Of a stretch of 41,894 bases of DNA, positions 1 through 9,410 are shown in pieces; positions within the stretch are counted from its first letter, which is position 1, and each line of letters opens with the position of its first letter. The translations under genes and the position numbers were made by a program. Source of the stretch: Rubrivivax sp. (lineage in GTDB: Bacteria; Pseudomonadota; Gammaproteobacteria; Burkholderiales; Burkholderiaceae_C); assembly GCA_021298085.1 (NCBI GenBank), contig JAJTDE010000018.1, positions 1-41,894 on the forward strand, written 5' to 3'. Below the pieces are notes generated by a model. That model was not told the origin of the DNA. It did no database searches and saw nothing but the letters and a program-made list of their open reading frames with translations.

Positions 1-81
1 GGATCAGGGAAGAAGAACTAGTGAATGGACGGTCTTGCGTAAATCTGCAAAGCGATAGTAACCGATATTCACGACCGTGTG

Positions 82-1941
82 TCAGTTTTGTGCGGCTGTC
101 GATACGTCAGCCGAAGGGGCCACAAAATCGCGGCGCAATCTGCGGCCGCCGGATTGTTTGCCGGCATGCATGGACACGTCGGCACGCTTGAGCAGCTCGG
201 CCGCCTGGAGGCCATCCAGCGGTGCCAGCGCCAGGCCAATGGTGGCACCCACCAAGCACTGCTGCTGCCGCACGACAAACGGCTCGTCAAAGGCTTCCAG
301 CAGCTTCAACCCCAGCGCCTTGGCCGCGGACTCACCGCCCATGCCAGGTGACACCACCACGAACTCGTCACCGCCCAGGCGCGCCACCACGTCACTGGCA
401 CGCACAAGGGTGCGCAGGCGGCGCGCTGCCTGCACCAGCAGGTCGTCTCCGGCATCGTGCCCCCAGCGGTCATTGACAAGCTTGAAGTCGTCCAGGTCCA
501 GCAGGTAAAGCGCCACGACCTTGCCGTTGCTGCAGCTCTCGAGGGCCTCGCGGAGGCTGCGCTCCAGTCCTCGGCGGTTGGGCAAGCCCGTCAGGGCATC
601 GGTCTCTGCCATCGACAGCAAGGTGCTGCGCTCCAGTTCGGCCCGCTCGGCCGAGCGCCTGACAGCCAGCAGACGCAAGCCCAGCACCCGCACCCAGATG
701 ATCATCTGCAGGGTGGTGGCCAGCTGGAACCCGTACTGGCTCCAGAAGCCCGCCGGGACCAGCCCGCGCAACAGGCCCAGCAAGTACAGCGCGCCGGCCA
801 GGTGAGCGACCCCGCCCAGCACCAGCCAGCGGGCCGATACGTCGCCCGCACGAGCCCTGGCCACCGCCACCGGCAGCGCCAGCAGCAAGGGCAACGGCCC
901 CATGCTGCTGGCCAGCACCTGTGTGGCCCGGTCGTCGAGCACCCCGCTGAGCGACAGCACAAGACACACCCCGGCCACGGCCGACAGGCCGAGCAAGGCC
1001 CGGTGCGTCAGGGGGTGGGACTGGCGCAGCTGAAGCGCTGCGCTGACAAAGGGTGCTGCAGCCACCTGCATCATCAGCATGGCCAGCGGCCCGATCTTGT
1101 CCACCAGCGGGCCCGGCACCGTCCACAGGTAGGCCTGCCCGATGCCGTTGAAGGTGCAGAAGAACACCGTCATGCTGGCGACCATCGCGGCGTACTGCAG
1201 GAACAGCGGGTCCCGCAGTGCCATGGCGTTGAACAGGCTGTAGACGAGCAAGGCCAGCGCCACGCCGATCAGCAGCCCCTGCAGCAGGTGGTCGCTGCCT
1301 GCAGCGCGCAGCAAGGCGGGCTCGCGAACCAGCGTCAAGGGAACGACGACCGCGGTGTTGCTCTCCACACGCAGGTAGACCTCGCTGGTCACGCCCGCCG
1401 GGAGATCGAGCATGGCCGTGTGAGCCCGCGTGGGCAGCGGCCGATCGTCAAACGGCACGGCACTGCCCAAGGTGTGTCTGGCCACCTCCACGCCATCGCG
1501 AACGACATGGATGTCGATGCGGCGCAGCATCGGATAGTCCACCTGAACCGCCCAGCGCGGGGCCGTCGACAGGTTCTGGACCGTCCACTTCAGCCACACC
1601 GGGCCTGGGCGGGCGCCGAAGTTGCCGGCCGGGTCGGGTGGGTGTTCAAAGGCTCCCGGGCGCGCGCTGAGCGTCGCCCACTCGGCAGGGGCCTCGGCAG
1701 ACAGGGCCACCGTGACATAAGGCCATACCGACACGGTGGATGCGTCGTCGCGCAGGGTCAGCACCGCGCCCCGCGCATCCGACGCCCAGGCGGGTACCGC
1801 CACCGCCAGTGACATCCAGCAGCACACCCACCAGCAGCAGGCCATGCCCGCCAGCCGGGCGGCCCGCGCCCAGCCAGCCAAGGCTATTCTCATCATGTCC
1901 GGTGTCATGGGTTGAAGAGTAAGGTCCTGACTCCGCGCCAT
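82..1941 (-). CDS. 7TMR-DISM diguanylate cyclase (GGDEF protein)
   Basis: Predicted inner-membrane diguanylate cyclase making c-di-GMP from two GTP. The 619-residue product has an N-terminal hydrophobic signal/anchor (about 25-53), an extracytoplasmic beta-rich domain of the 7TMR-DISMED2 type (about 65-205), a block of about seven membrane helices (about 215-430), a short linker and a GGDEF domain (about 445-605). The active-site GGDEF at 523-527 is intact. An RxxD (RASD) lies exactly five residues before it, matching the product-inhibition I-site. DALTGLPNRR opens the domain. The usual late AMYxAK motif is altered to SMHAGK. The start is uncertain, with in-frame ATGs 11 and 15-16 codons downstream and no strong Shine-Dalgarno. 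It lies 53 bases after the dehydrogenase gene on the same strand. The ligand of the DISM domain cannot be read from sequence. Confidence 0.9.
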   Translation of the reverse strand: MARSQDLTLQPMTPDMMRIALAGWARAARLAGMACCWWVCCWMSLAVAVPAWASDARGAVLTLRDDASTVSVWPYVTVALSAEAPAEWATLSARPGAFEHPPDPAGNFGARPGPVWLKWTVQNLSTAPRWAVQVDYPMLRRIDIHVVRDGVEVARHTLGSAVPFDDRPLPTRAHTAMLDLPAGVTSEVYLRVESNTAVVVPLTLVREPALLRAAGSDHLLQGLLIGVALALLVYSLFNAMALRDPLFLQYAAMVASMTVFFCTFNGIGQAYLWTVPGPLVDKIGPLAMLMMQVAAAPFVSAALQLRQSHPLTHRALLGLSAVAGVCLVLSLSGVLDDRATQVLASSMGPLPLLLALPVAVARARAGDVSARWLVLGGVAHLAGALYLLGLLRGLVPAGFWSQYGFQLATTLQMIIWVRVLGLRLLAVRRSAERAELERSTLLSMAETDALTGLPNRRGLERSLREALESCSNGKVVALYLLDLDDFKLVNDRWGHDAGDDLLVQAARRLRTLVRASDVVARLGGDEFVVVSPGMGGESAAKALGLKLLEAFDEPFVVRQQQCLVGATIGLALAPLDGLQAAELLKRADVSMHAGKQSGGRRLRRDFVAPSADVSTAAQN

Positions 1942-1994
1942 CTTGGCGGTATCGGCAAGTCGCCCGCCGAACTCAAGCCATCACCGCATGGCGC

Positions 1995-3089
1995 TCAGGC
2001 CGCCTCGAAATCCAGCAGCACCTTCATCGCGCGACTGCGGTCGCTGGCCAGCTCAAAGGCCTCGCGCGCCTGGACCAAGGGGTAGGCACCAGTGATCATC
2101 GGCTGCAGGTTGATACGGCCCTCGTTGATCAGGCGTACGGCCAGTGCAAACTCGGCGTGGAAGCGGAAGGATCCACAAATGCTCAGTTCCTTGCCAACCA
2201 CGAGATTCTGGGGAAGGCTGACGTCACCGCCCAGGCCCAGCTGCACCACCACGCCCCGCGGCCGCATGGTCTCCAGGCCCGCCCGCAGGGCACGCTCGTT
2301 GCCGCTGCACTCGAACATGACATCGAAGCTGCCCTTGTCGGCGGAAAAGCGCTGAACCCAGCTCGTGTCCTGAGTGACGTTGATGGTGCTGTGCGCGCCC
2401 ATGGCCCGGGCGATGGACAGGGTCTCGTCGGTCAGGTCCACAGCGGTCACCTCGGCAGCGCCGTGGATACGTGCCGCCGCCGCCACCAGGCAGCCAATGG
2501 GCCCGCAGCCGGAGACCAGCACGCGCTTGCCCAGCAAGGCACCTGCACGCTGCACACCGTGCAGCGCCACCGAGAAGGGCTCGGCCAGTGCGGCGTGCTG
2601 CAGCGGCACCTGATCAGCCAAGGGTTCACACTGGACGGCATCACAGACCAGCAGGTTGCGGAACGCGCCTTCGACGTGCGGGTCCCGCATGGCGCTGCCG
2701 TAGAAACGCATGTCCAGACAGTGATTGGGCAGACCCTCCAGGCAATACCGGCACGCGCCGCAGGGGCGGCTGGGGTTGACGGCCACGCGGTCGCCCGGCT
2801 TCACGCGGGTGACACCCGGTGCCACGGCGCTGATGGTACCGGCCACCTCATGGCCCAGGATCATCGGCCGCTTGATGCGCACCGTGCCAAAGCCGCCCGC
2901 GTGAAAGTAGTGGAGGTCTGAACCGCAGATGCCGCCAAACCCGACGCGCACCAGCACCTGCCCCGGCGCCAAATCACCAGCATCCTGTTCCAGCACACGC
3001 AGGTCGTCGGGCGCATGGATCACCAGGCACAGGCAGCGCAGGCGCAGGGGCCGGCCGTGTTCTGGGTCCGGCAGGTTGTCGGGGCTCAT
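1995..3089 (-). CDS. zinc-dependent medium-chain dehydrogenase, L-idonate 5-dehydrogenase-like
   Basis: NAD(P)-dependent polyol/sugar-acid dehydrogenase of the zinc MDR family, most like L-idonate 5-dehydrogenase (interconverts L-idonate and 5-ketogluconate). Visible features: catalytic zinc ligands in GGICGSD (Cys55) and LGHE (His80, Glu81); four structural-zinc cysteines (110, 113, 116, 124); the Rossmann motif GCGPIG near 194-199. The CGSDLHYFHAGGFG segment is the basis for the idonate-type call; sorbitol or threonine dehydrogenase are less likely alternatives. Length 364 is normal, with about 18 extra N-terminal residues. The start is supported by AGGAG six bases upstream. It lies 55 bases after the histidine kinase gene, same strand. 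No idonate transporter or gluconate kinase is nearby, so the substrate stays unproven. Confidence 0.85.
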   Translation of the reverse strand: MSPDNLPDPEHGRPLRLRCLCLVIHAPDDLRVLEQDAGDLAPGQVLVRVGFGGICGSDLHYFHAGGFGTVRIKRPMILGHEVAGTISAVAPGVTRVKPGDRVAVNPSRPCGACRYCLEGLPNHCLDMRFYGSAMRDPHVEGAFRNLLVCDAVQCEPLADQVPLQHAALAEPFSVALHGVQRAGALLGKRVLVSGCGPIGCLVAAAARIHGAAEVTAVDLTDETLSIARAMGAHSTINVTQDTSWVQRFSADKGSFDVMFECSGNERALRAGLETMRPRGVVVQLGLGGDVSLPQNLVVGKELSICGSFRFHAEFALAVRLINEGRINLQPMITGAYPLVQAREAFELASDRSRAMKVLLDFEAA

Positions 3090-3144
3090 GCGGTTCTCCT
3101 GGGTGGCACGTATTCCCCATTGTGGCGCTGCATGGCGAGGTTGG

Positions 3145-4842
3145 TCAGCTCAGCGCTGTGGGAATCGAAACGGCGACACCCACAGTCATCGCGTCGCCGC
3201 CCATGGCAGGCAGCCACACGCGAAAGCAGCTGCCCTGGCCAAGCACGGACTCGATTTCGATGCGCCCGCCATGGGCCTGTGCGGCCTGCAGCGACAAGCT
3301 CAGGCCCAGACCCGTGCCCTCGAATTTGCGCTGCGGGTGCAGGCGCGCAAACGGCTTGAACAATCGTGGGATGTCCTCTGCGGCGATCCCGACCCCGTTG
3401 TCCTGGATGCCGATCACCCAGGCGGTGTTGACGACCCGCGCCGACACCCTCACCCGAGGTCGTCGGTCCGCTGGCACAAACTTCAGCGAATTGCTCAGGA
3501 GGTTCTGAAACAGCAGCGACAACAGGGCCGGATGCCCCTGCACCACGGGGAGTGGTTCGACTTCCAGCAGCGCGTCGCGCCTGCCCAGCGATGCGGCCAG
3601 CGCCTCCTGCACGTCCGCCACGAGCACCGCGAGGTCAACCGCCTGCACCGGCTCCTCCTGGCCTCGCCGCAGGCGCGCGTACTGCAGGACGTCGTCCAGC
3701 AACTGGCGCATGCGGCGCGCAGCCTTGTCCATCAGCCTCAGGTATTCGGCGCTGCGAGCATCCAGGCGGTCGCCAAGGTCAGCGCGCAACAGCCCGCTGA
3801 ACTGCGTCACGGTGTTCAGGGGCTCGCGCAGGTCATGCGACGCCATGCGCACAAACTGTTCAAGCCGCTCGTTGGCGGCTTCCAGCTCCCGGGTGCGCTG
3901 TTCCAGGCGCTCCCAGCCCAGGCGAACGGCCGCCACCGTCGCGGCCAGCATTTGCGCGGGCAGCAGCGCCGCCGCAAAAGCGAGATAGACGTAGCCCTGC
4001 GCCCAGACCGACTGCGCAGGTGGCGGCACAAACAGCCCCGAGGCCAGGGCCACTGCCACTGTCAGTGACACACCCAAGGTCAACACGCAGACGGCCAGCA
4101 GCCCGAGCACCATCGCCGACAGCAGCAGCGGCAATGCGGTCAGGATGAACGCAAATGGCGTAAAGGCCATCGCCGCCAGCGTGATCGCCACCGTGATGGG
4201 CAGGGCCGCCAGGAACCGCCAGTCTTCCAGGGCTGCCTTCAGCGAGGCCTGGGGTTGGCGCAGCGCGATGCTGATCAAGGCCAGCACCGACAGCGCACCG
4301 ATCACCGAACCCTGGAACCAGCGCAGCCACGCGGTCTCCGGGTCCATTCCAAGCTGCCCCCATAGCAGCAGTGCTCCCAGGCTTGCACCGGCCATCTGCG
4401 GCAGCACGCCGCCCAGCCCCAGCAGCCGCAACAGCGCCCAAGGCGACTGCAAGCTCACCCGGTGCAGGCCAGCCCGCCGCAGCAAGGTCACGGCCAGACC
4501 GATCTCCAGCAGGTTGGGGGCCACAAACGAGAGCGCCAGCAGCACCTTGGGCTCCCACAGCAGGTTGACGATCAGACAGGCCAGCGCCACCGCCACCCAT
4601 GGCAGCCACGCGCAGCGATCCACGGGAATGCGCATCAGCACACCGATCGCCAGCGCGTTGGCATACCAGATGGTGGCAATGCTCCCGGGCTGCCGGGAAA
4701 GGTACAGCGACACCGCAGCCAGTAGCAGATAACCGGCCATCAGTGGCCAGGCCTGACGCCAGCCGTCAGCCAGCGCAGACCGGCAGCGTGCGGGAGGCTC
4801 CAACACATCGTCCAGGCCCGAGACCAGACGATCCGGGGTCAT
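3145..4842 (-). CDS. MASE1-type membrane sensor histidine kinase
   Basis: Sensor kinase of a two-component system. I start it at the ATG at 4842, which overlaps the upstream stop as ATGA and has AAGGTGG before it, rather than at the longer open frame to 4950; this gives 565 residues. The N-terminal ~280 residues form about eight membrane helices resembling MASE1. A short coiled coil follows, then the HisKA dimerisation helix with phospho-acceptor His336 in ASHDLREPLN. The ATPase domain shows the N box (NLLSNSLKF), G1 (DNGVGI) and G2 (GTGLGLSL). There is no PAS, HAMP or receiver domain. It is the last gene of an operon with a response regulator and a membrane-anchored solute-binding protein, so ligand information may arrive through that partner. 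The family call is firm; the signal is unknown. Confidence 0.9.
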   Translation of the reverse strand: MTPDRLVSGLDDVLEPPARCRSALADGWRQAWPLMAGYLLLAAVSLYLSRQPGSIATIWYANALAIGVLMRIPVDRCAWLPWVAVALACLIVNLLWEPKVLLALSFVAPNLLEIGLAVTLLRRAGLHRVSLQSPWALLRLLGLGGVLPQMAGASLGALLLWGQLGMDPETAWLRWFQGSVIGALSVLALISIALRQPQASLKAALEDWRFLAALPITVAITLAAMAFTPFAFILTALPLLLSAMVLGLLAVCVLTLGVSLTVAVALASGLFVPPPAQSVWAQGYVYLAFAAALLPAQMLAATVAAVRLGWERLEQRTRELEAANERLEQFVRMASHDLREPLNTVTQFSGLLRADLGDRLDARSAEYLRLMDKAARRMRQLLDDVLQYARLRRGQEEPVQAVDLAVLVADVQEALAASLGRRDALLEVEPLPVVQGHPALLSLLFQNLLSNSLKFVPADRRPRVRVSARVVNTAWVIGIQDNGVGIAAEDIPRLFKPFARLHPQRKFEGTGLGLSLSLQAAQAHGGRIEIESVLGQGSCFRVWLPAMGGDAMTVGVAVSIPTALS

Positions 4843-5738
4843 GGGACCACCTTCGGGGAAGCCCGCCGCTGCCGCCGCCAACCCCAGACACCGATCAGCA
4901 GCCCCAGCGCCAGCAGACCCAGCACCGCTTCCTCCAGCAGGCCCTGCCACCGGGGTGGCGGATCCAGGTCAAGCGGGGTCATCCAACGCTTCACCACCGC
5001 CATGCGGGTGGCATCCGGCAGAGTCTGCAAGCTCTTGTCAATGCGCGCCAGGATATCTGACCTGTCACGCCTGACACCGAAACTCAGCAGGTACTCAAAA
5101 CCCACGGCTGGCCCGGCTCTGACGCCCGATACGCCGTTTTCGCGGACGATGAAGGACAGGCTCGCCGCATCCACCACGGCTGCGGCAAAACGCCGTTCGG
5201 CAAGTCCTCGCAGCGCCTGCAGGTCGTCGGGAACGGCTTGCCAGTGCAGCTGCGGCCAGGCCGTCTGGACATGGGACTGCACCGCATACCCTGCACCGAC
5301 GGCCACGGCCTGACCGGCCAGCCCACGCCACACTTCGCGGTCAGTCCGCTGGTGCAGCGGGTCATCGGTGCGCAGCACCAGCACCGCGGGAACCGATACG
5401 TAGGGCCGGCTGAACAGCAGGTAGGCCGCGCGCTCGGGTGTCGGGCGTAACGACGTGATGACATCAAGCCGGCCAGCCTGAAGCTCCGTCAGCAGCTCAT
5501 TCAAGGGCCGCGCGGGCATCCACTGGAGCTGTAGACCCGCATCGCTGGCCAAGGCCTGAAGGAGTTCGATGGACAGACCAGCGGGTGCCCCTTCACGTCC
5601 GGTATAGACAAAGGGACCGTAGTCCGACTCTACCCCCACCTTGACAGCCATGGTCGGCATCGAAGGCGGCAACGCCTGGGCACCCAGCAGGCTGCAGGGC
5701 AACAACATCAGCAGCAAGAGCCGGAGCGGGTGCCGCAC
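4839..5738 (-). CDS. membrane-anchored family-3 solute-binding protein, likely sensor partner
   Basis: Periplasmic-binding-protein fold of bacterial family 3 (amino-acid type), 299 residues. The start chosen is GTG at 5738, with GAGGGGA about six bases upstream and 10 bases after the response-regulator stop; an upstream ATG at 5837 would overlap that gene. N-terminal hydrophobic signal (about 4-22). The binding domain opens with VGVESDYGPFVY and carries GRLDVITSLRPTPERA, typical of the family. Unusually, it ends with a hydrophobic helix (about 270-290, GLLALGLLIGVWGW) followed by RRQRR, so it should stay tethered in the inner membrane facing the periplasm. No ABC permease or ATPase gene is adjacent; the next gene, overlapping by four bases, is a histidine kinase. 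Inference: it works as a sensory subunit, not a transporter component. Confidence 0.85.
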   Translation of the reverse strand: MRHPLRLLLLMLLPCSLLGAQALPPSMPTMAVKVGVESDYGPFVYTGREGAPAGLSIELLQALASDAGLQLQWMPARPLNELLTELQAGRLDVITSLRPTPERAAYLLFSRPYVSVPAVLVLRTDDPLHQRTDREVWRGLAGQAVAVGAGYAVQSHVQTAWPQLHWQAVPDDLQALRGLAERRFAAAVVDAASLSFIVRENGVSGVRAGPAVGFEYLLSFGVRRDRSDILARIDKSLQTLPDATRMAVVKRWMTPLDLDPPPRWQGLLEEAVLGLLALGLLIGVWGWRRQRRASPKVVP

Positions 5739-5748
5739 CGCCGTCCCC

Positions 5749-6180
5749 TCAAGGCGCGGACGGGCCGAGAAATCGCAACAGCCCGAGCGCAGCATCGCGG
5801 TCAATGGGCTTGGTGACATAACCCTTGACGCAAGCATGCTGAAGCGCCCGCTGGCGGTCAGCTGGGTCTGGTGACGAGCTGAGCATCACGACGGCAGGTG
5901 CCGCATGTTGCCGATGCACCGCATCGTCCGGACCTGCTGGACACCCCGCGCCCGACTGCAGCGCATAGGCGTCCAGAAACTCGAAGCCGTTCATGCCCGG
6001 CATGTTGATGTCCAGGAGGATCAGGTCGAACACATCGCCACTGCCGGCCAGTTCAACCAGGGCCTCCTTGGCCGATTCAAGCGCCACGACCTCGCTGGCG
6101 GCCCCAGAACGCTCAAGCACGATGCCCGTGTAGAGCCGGTCGGCCTCGCTGTCGTCGATCAGCATGATTCGAATGGCCAT
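5749..6180 (-). CDS. single-domain CheY-like response regulator
   Basis: Stand-alone receiver domain, 143 residues, with no output domain. Start at ATG 6180, supported by GGAGG just upstream; the open frame runs further 5-prime but would add residues unlike the family. Receiver landmarks: acidic pair in LIDDSEAD (Asp9, Asp10), phospho-acceptor Asp57 in LLDINMPGMNGFEF, the serine run MLSSSPD and Lys124 in YVTKPID. About fifteen extra residues (near 75-94, rich in Gly, Pro, Asp, His) lie between helix 3 and strand 4. It is the first gene of an operon with the anchored binding protein and the MASE1 kinase, so it is the likely phosphorylation target of that kinase. Its output is unknown; the diguanylate cyclase downstream on the same strand is one possible partner. 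Confidence 0.88.
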   Translation of the reverse strand: MAIRIMLIDDSEADRLYTGIVLERSGAASEVVALESAKEALVELAGSGDVFDLILLDINMPGMNGFEFLDAYALQSGAGCPAGPDDAVHRQHAAPAVVMLSSSPDPADRQRALQHACVKGYVTKPIDRDAALGLLRFLGPSAP

Positions 6181-6415
6181 GATGCCTCCACCGCGGCCGC
6201 TCCGGGCATATGCCGGTGTTGCGCCACGTTGACCAATGTACTGGATGCACACCGGCGTCTCAATGGCCCGGAGTCAGCGCATCCGTAACGGGATGCAGAG
6301 CCCAAGGCCGTGCCGCCACTGGCTGACCCGCCTTTGTCGCCGTTTGTCGCCCAAACGCGCATGGAAAACGCCAGCACCTGCCACACACCGTAGCGCTGAC
6401 AGGCACACTGTGAGC
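6181..6415. promoter_or_regulatory. divergent intergenic region, presumed promoters
   Basis: 235 bases between the divergently read response-regulator operon and the DCC-Coq7 gene. It must hold promoters for both. I see no convincing -35/-10 pair, operator or RNA structure in it. Confidence 0.4.
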
Positions 6416-7375
6416 ATGAGTTGTTTTCAGCCCGCAGGGCACGCCACCACTCCGTCGGCCGAGGCGACGACCGCCTCGCTCACCGTCTACTTCGACGGCC
6501 AATGCCCGGTGTGCTCACGCGAAGTCGCGCTCTATCGCCGCCAGGCGGGGGCCGAAAGCTGTCACTGGGTTGACGCCTCGGAATGTGCCCCGTCTGCGCT
6601 GGGCGAAGGCCTTGGCCGCGAACAGGCGCTGGCCAGAATGCATGTGCGAAGGGCTGACGGCGAGCTGGTGTCGGGCGCGCAGGCCTTCGCCGCGCTGTGG
6701 CAAGCCTTGCCCAGCATGCGACGGTGGGGGCAGCTGGCTGGCTGGAGACCGCTGAATGCGGTACTCGAGCTGGCTTACCGCATGTTCCTGCGGCTGCGGC
6801 CGCTATGGCGCCCCGACACGTCGTTCGAACGTTGGCTGGCCGCAGAGCTGCGCAGCGACCACGCGGGCGAAACCGGTGCCATCGAGATCTATCGTGGGAT
6901 CCTGGCTGTCAGCCGCGACGCCGATGTGCGGCGATTTGCCGAGCAACACCTGGCCACCGAACAACGCCATCTCGTTACACTGGAATCCGTCAAGCCCGCG
7001 GTACTCCGCAGTCGGCTGTTGGTGCTGTGGCGCCCTGCCGGGTGGCTGACAGGCGCTCTGCCCGCGCTGGCCGGCCCGCGCGCGGTGTACGCGACCATCG
7101 CGGCGGTGGAGCGCTTTGTGGACGGGCATTACGCCCAGCAGATCAGCCGCATCGACCAGGAACTGGGCCGTGCCGATGCCGGCGCAGCGGGCGGTCTGAA
7201 ACGGCAGCAGCTCAGCGCGTTGCGAGAAACGCTGGCACGCTGTCGGGACGATGAGTTGCAGCACCGCGACGAAGCGCTGGCCGCGGGGCCAGCGACCGGC
7301 TGGATGGCCGCCGCCTGGGCCCGCGTGGTAGGCAGTGGCTCTGCCGCGGCGGTCGTCTTCGCACGCCGCTTCTGA
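6416..7375 (+). CDS. DCC thiol-redox domain fused to Coq7 demethoxyubiquinone hydroxylase
   Basis: Two-domain protein of 319 residues. The N-terminal ~110 residues are a DCC/DUF393 domain with the hallmark FDGQCPVC (Asp27, Cys30, Cys33) and WVDAS. The C-terminal part (about 135-319) is Coq7, the ferritin-like di-iron hydroxylase that hydroxylates the demethoxyubiquinone ring late in ubiquinone synthesis. All expected iron ligands are present: Glu152 (HAGE), Glu182 and His185 (TEQRH), Glu232 (VERF), Glu280 and His283 (DELQHRDEA). The spacing between the third and fourth motifs is somewhat longer than usual. Start ATG 6416; GTG at 6410 is an in-frame alternative and neither has a clear Shine-Dalgarno. 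A membrane-facing hydrophobic stretch (about 197-225) fits the family. The fusion suggests a redox partner or a cysteine switch for the hydroxylase; that is inference. Confidence 0.9.
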   Translation: MSCFQPAGHATTPSAEATTASLTVYFDGQCPVCSREVALYRRQAGAESCHWVDASECAPSALGEGLGREQALARMHVRRADGELVSGAQAFAALWQALPSMRRWGQLAGWRPLNAVLELAYRMFLRLRPLWRPDTSFERWLAAELRSDHAGETGAIEIYRGILAVSRDADVRRFAEQHLATEQRHLVTLESVKPAVLRSRLLVLWRPAGWLTGALPALAGPRAVYATIAAVERFVDGHYAQQISRIDQELGRADAGAAGGLKRQQLSALRETLARCRDDELQHRDEALAAGPATGWMAAAWARVVGSGSAAAVVFARRF

Positions 7376-7381
7376 GCCGGT

Positions 7382-7405
7382 GGCCCCGGATGCACACCGG
7401 GGGCC
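7382..7405. terminator. possible bidirectional terminator hairpin
   Basis: Between the convergent stops at 7375 and 7410, GGCCCCGG (7382-7389) pairs with CCGGGGGCC (7397-7405) with one bulged base and a 7-base loop. There is no clear T-run on either side, so intrinsic termination is only plausible. Confidence 0.4.
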
Positions 7406-7409
7406 GCAC

Positions 7410-9410
7410 TCAACCCAGCTTGAAGTGGCTCAGGCGGTGGGTCAGACGTTCGCCATGGGAACGCAACGAGTGCGACGCTTTGGCCAGCTGTTCCACCAGC
7501 CCGAGGTTCTTCTCGGTGGTTTCGCCCAGTGAGCGGACCTGCTCCAGGATGGCCGACGACTCCCGCTGACCGTCGCGGGTGAGCGACGACACATCGGCCA
7601 TGGCACCGTGGATCAGGTCAATGTGCGCATCCGATTCGGCGATGCCCCGGCCCGTGTCCTCGGCCAGCTGCGCGCTCTGCTCGACGTGGGTGCCCGAGCT
7701 GGCCACGATGCTGCCGATGCGGCGAGCGGCTTCGGCGCTGCGTTGCGCGAGGCTGCGAACCTCCTGCGCCACCACCGCAAAGCCCTTGCCGGCCTCACCG
7801 GCCTTCGAGGCCTCGACCGACGCATTCAATGCCAGGATGTTGGTCCTGAATGCCACGTTGTCGATCAGCGAAACCGACTCCGTGATCTGCTGGCTGTGGC
7901 TGCGCACCTGGGCCAGTGTGGCGGTGAGCATGTCCATCTGGCGCCGACTGCGGGCTGATTGCAGGCGCAGCGCCTGCACTGTGCTGACCACACGCTCCAC
8001 CTGGACGCTGCAGGCCTCCAGCTGCGCGCTGTAGCGCGCCACGCCATCCACCACGTTCTGCAGCGCTTCGCTGGTACGGTGGTTGCGGGTGCGCAGATCC
8101 ACGTTGCCATTGGCAATCTGCTGGGCTGCATGCGACACCGAGCTGGACCCATACCGCACCTGCGCCAGCAGTTCACCCAGTCGCTCGACCGACAAGGAAA
8201 CGGCCTGCATCGTTTCAGCCACCTCGTCGCCGCCAAGCGGTCGACGGCGGACCGTCAGGTCACCGGTGGACATGCGGCGCGCCTGTTTGGTCAAGGTCAC
8301 CAGGCCGCCGCGCATCACCAAATAGAACGAGTAAAACAAGTACATCGCCATCAACAGGCTCAGCACCGTGCCGCTCACCGTCAGTACCCGCGTCACGCGG
8401 GTATGGTCGCGCAGAGCGGCGTAATCCTGCGTGAGCGCGCCCAGAAGGCGGCTCTGCATCGCCACGATGGCGTTGGACGCCTTCATGGCGTCGCTGCGCA
8501 GGGTGTCCAGCTCAGCCGGGGTGATCTGGCCGTCATTCAGCAGGTATTGCTTGGCGTGAAAGCTGACACGGTTGAGCGTCAACAGTTCCTCGGCGCTGGC
8601 GACCACGTCTTCCGACAGCCCGCGGGTGCTGAAGGCCGGCGTGGCCAGGCGCGCCGAGGCCGTGAAGGTCTCCATGCGGCCCAAGGCCTCCACGAGGCTG
8701 GGCGCCATCCATTCCGAGGAGCCATCCCGCACGGCGGCAGCGGCATGTTGCTGCAAGCTCCGGTGCAGCGCCCACAGTTCATCACCCAGGCGGGGCAACT
8801 GTACAAAGGTGCGCACCACCTGGGCAAAGCGGTCAGGCTCGGCCACCAGCAGAAAACCCGATTCGTGCACGGCCTGTTCACGCAGGCTCGCCAGGGTCGC
8901 ACGGGCCAAAGACACGCCCTCCATCAAACCCTGCGGCGACAGCACGATGCCAACATCCAGACGGGCCAGCGCAGGATCCACCGACTCCCAGGCGCGTGTC
9001 AGCGCCAGACCATGCTCGGTGGCAGGACCCCTGGCCTGACGCAGCATCAAGGCCGACTTGGCCAACTGTTCCCGGTCAAGTGCCTCGCCTCGCTCGAGCC
9101 GTCGCGTCTGCTCTTCCAGCACCACAGACAGCTGCTGGACGGCCGCCGCCAAGTTCGCGCCGGCAATCCGCCGCTCGGCCTGGGCGACGATCTGCGACTG
9201 TTCATGGAGCAGGTAGCCTGACATCGGCGCCAACGGCAAGGCCGCCATCAGCACCACACTGAAGATCTTCCCGCGAATGCTCAGGCTGCGCAGCAGGCGC
9301 ACGCCCACGGCCCACACGCCGTGGTAAGCAAAGAACTCACGGGTGCTGGCCCACCATCGGGGTGGTGTCCAGCGGCCTTGCACCAGGCCCAGGACTGTGC
9401 TCTTGTTCAT
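7410..9410 (-). CDS. methyl-accepting chemotaxis protein (membrane receptor)
   Basis: Chemoreceptor of 666 residues. TM1 lies near 49-68, followed by a long mostly helical periplasmic sensor (about 69-340), TM2 near 345-367, a HAMP domain (about 368-425, with MSTGDLTVR) and the cytoplasmic hairpin. The tip is recognisable: [16 protein letters not shown], then [18 protein letters not shown], with the tip Glu near 539. The usual Arg before AGE is Lys here. There is no C-terminal CheR/CheB tether. Start ATG 9410 has AAGGA at good spacing. It is transcribed away from the main chemotaxis operon and shares the 280-base intergenic region with it. Its ligand is unknown. Confidence 0.92.
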   Translation of the reverse strand: MNKSTVLGLVQGRWTPPRWWASTREFFAYHGVWAVGVRLLRSLSIRGKIFSVVLMAALPLAPMSGYLLHEQSQIVAQAERRIAGANLAAAVQQLSVVLEEQTRRLERGEALDREQLAKSALMLRQARGPATEHGLALTRAWESVDPALARLDVGIVLSPQGLMEGVSLARATLASLREQAVHESGFLLVAEPDRFAQVVRTFVQLPRLGDELWALHRSLQQHAAAAVRDGSSEWMAPSLVEALGRMETFTASARLATPAFSTRGLSEDVVASAEELLTLNRVSFHAKQYLLNDGQITPAELDTLRSDAMKASNAIVAMQSRLLGALTQDYAALRDHTRVTRVLTVSGTVLSLLMAMYLFYSFYLVMRGGLVTLTKQARRMSTGDLTVRRRPLGGDEVAETMQAVSLSVERLGELLAQVRYGSSSVSHAAQQIANGNVDLRTRNHRTSEALQNVVDGVARYSAQLEACSVQVERVVSTVQALRLQSARSRRQMDMLTATLAQVRSHSQQITESVSLIDNVAFRTNILALNASVEASKAGEAGKGFAVVAQEVRSLAQRSAEAARRIGSIVASSGTHVEQSAQLAEDTGRGIAESDAHIDLIHGAMADVSSLTRDGQRESSAILEQVRSLGETTEKNLGLVEQLAKASHSLRSHGERLTHRLSHFKLG

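Noticed and set aside
457-1812. Long plus-strand open frame (451 codons) antisense to the diguanylate cyclase
   Set aside because: Its composition (Gln/His/Arg/Gly-rich, no recognisable motif) is that of a shadow frame in GC-rich DNA; the minus strand encodes a complete GGDEF protein.
7959-9221. Long plus-strand open frame (420 codons) antisense to the first receptor
   Set aside because: His/Gln/Arg-rich shadow frame; the minus-strand gene has intact receptor motifs and a ribosome site.
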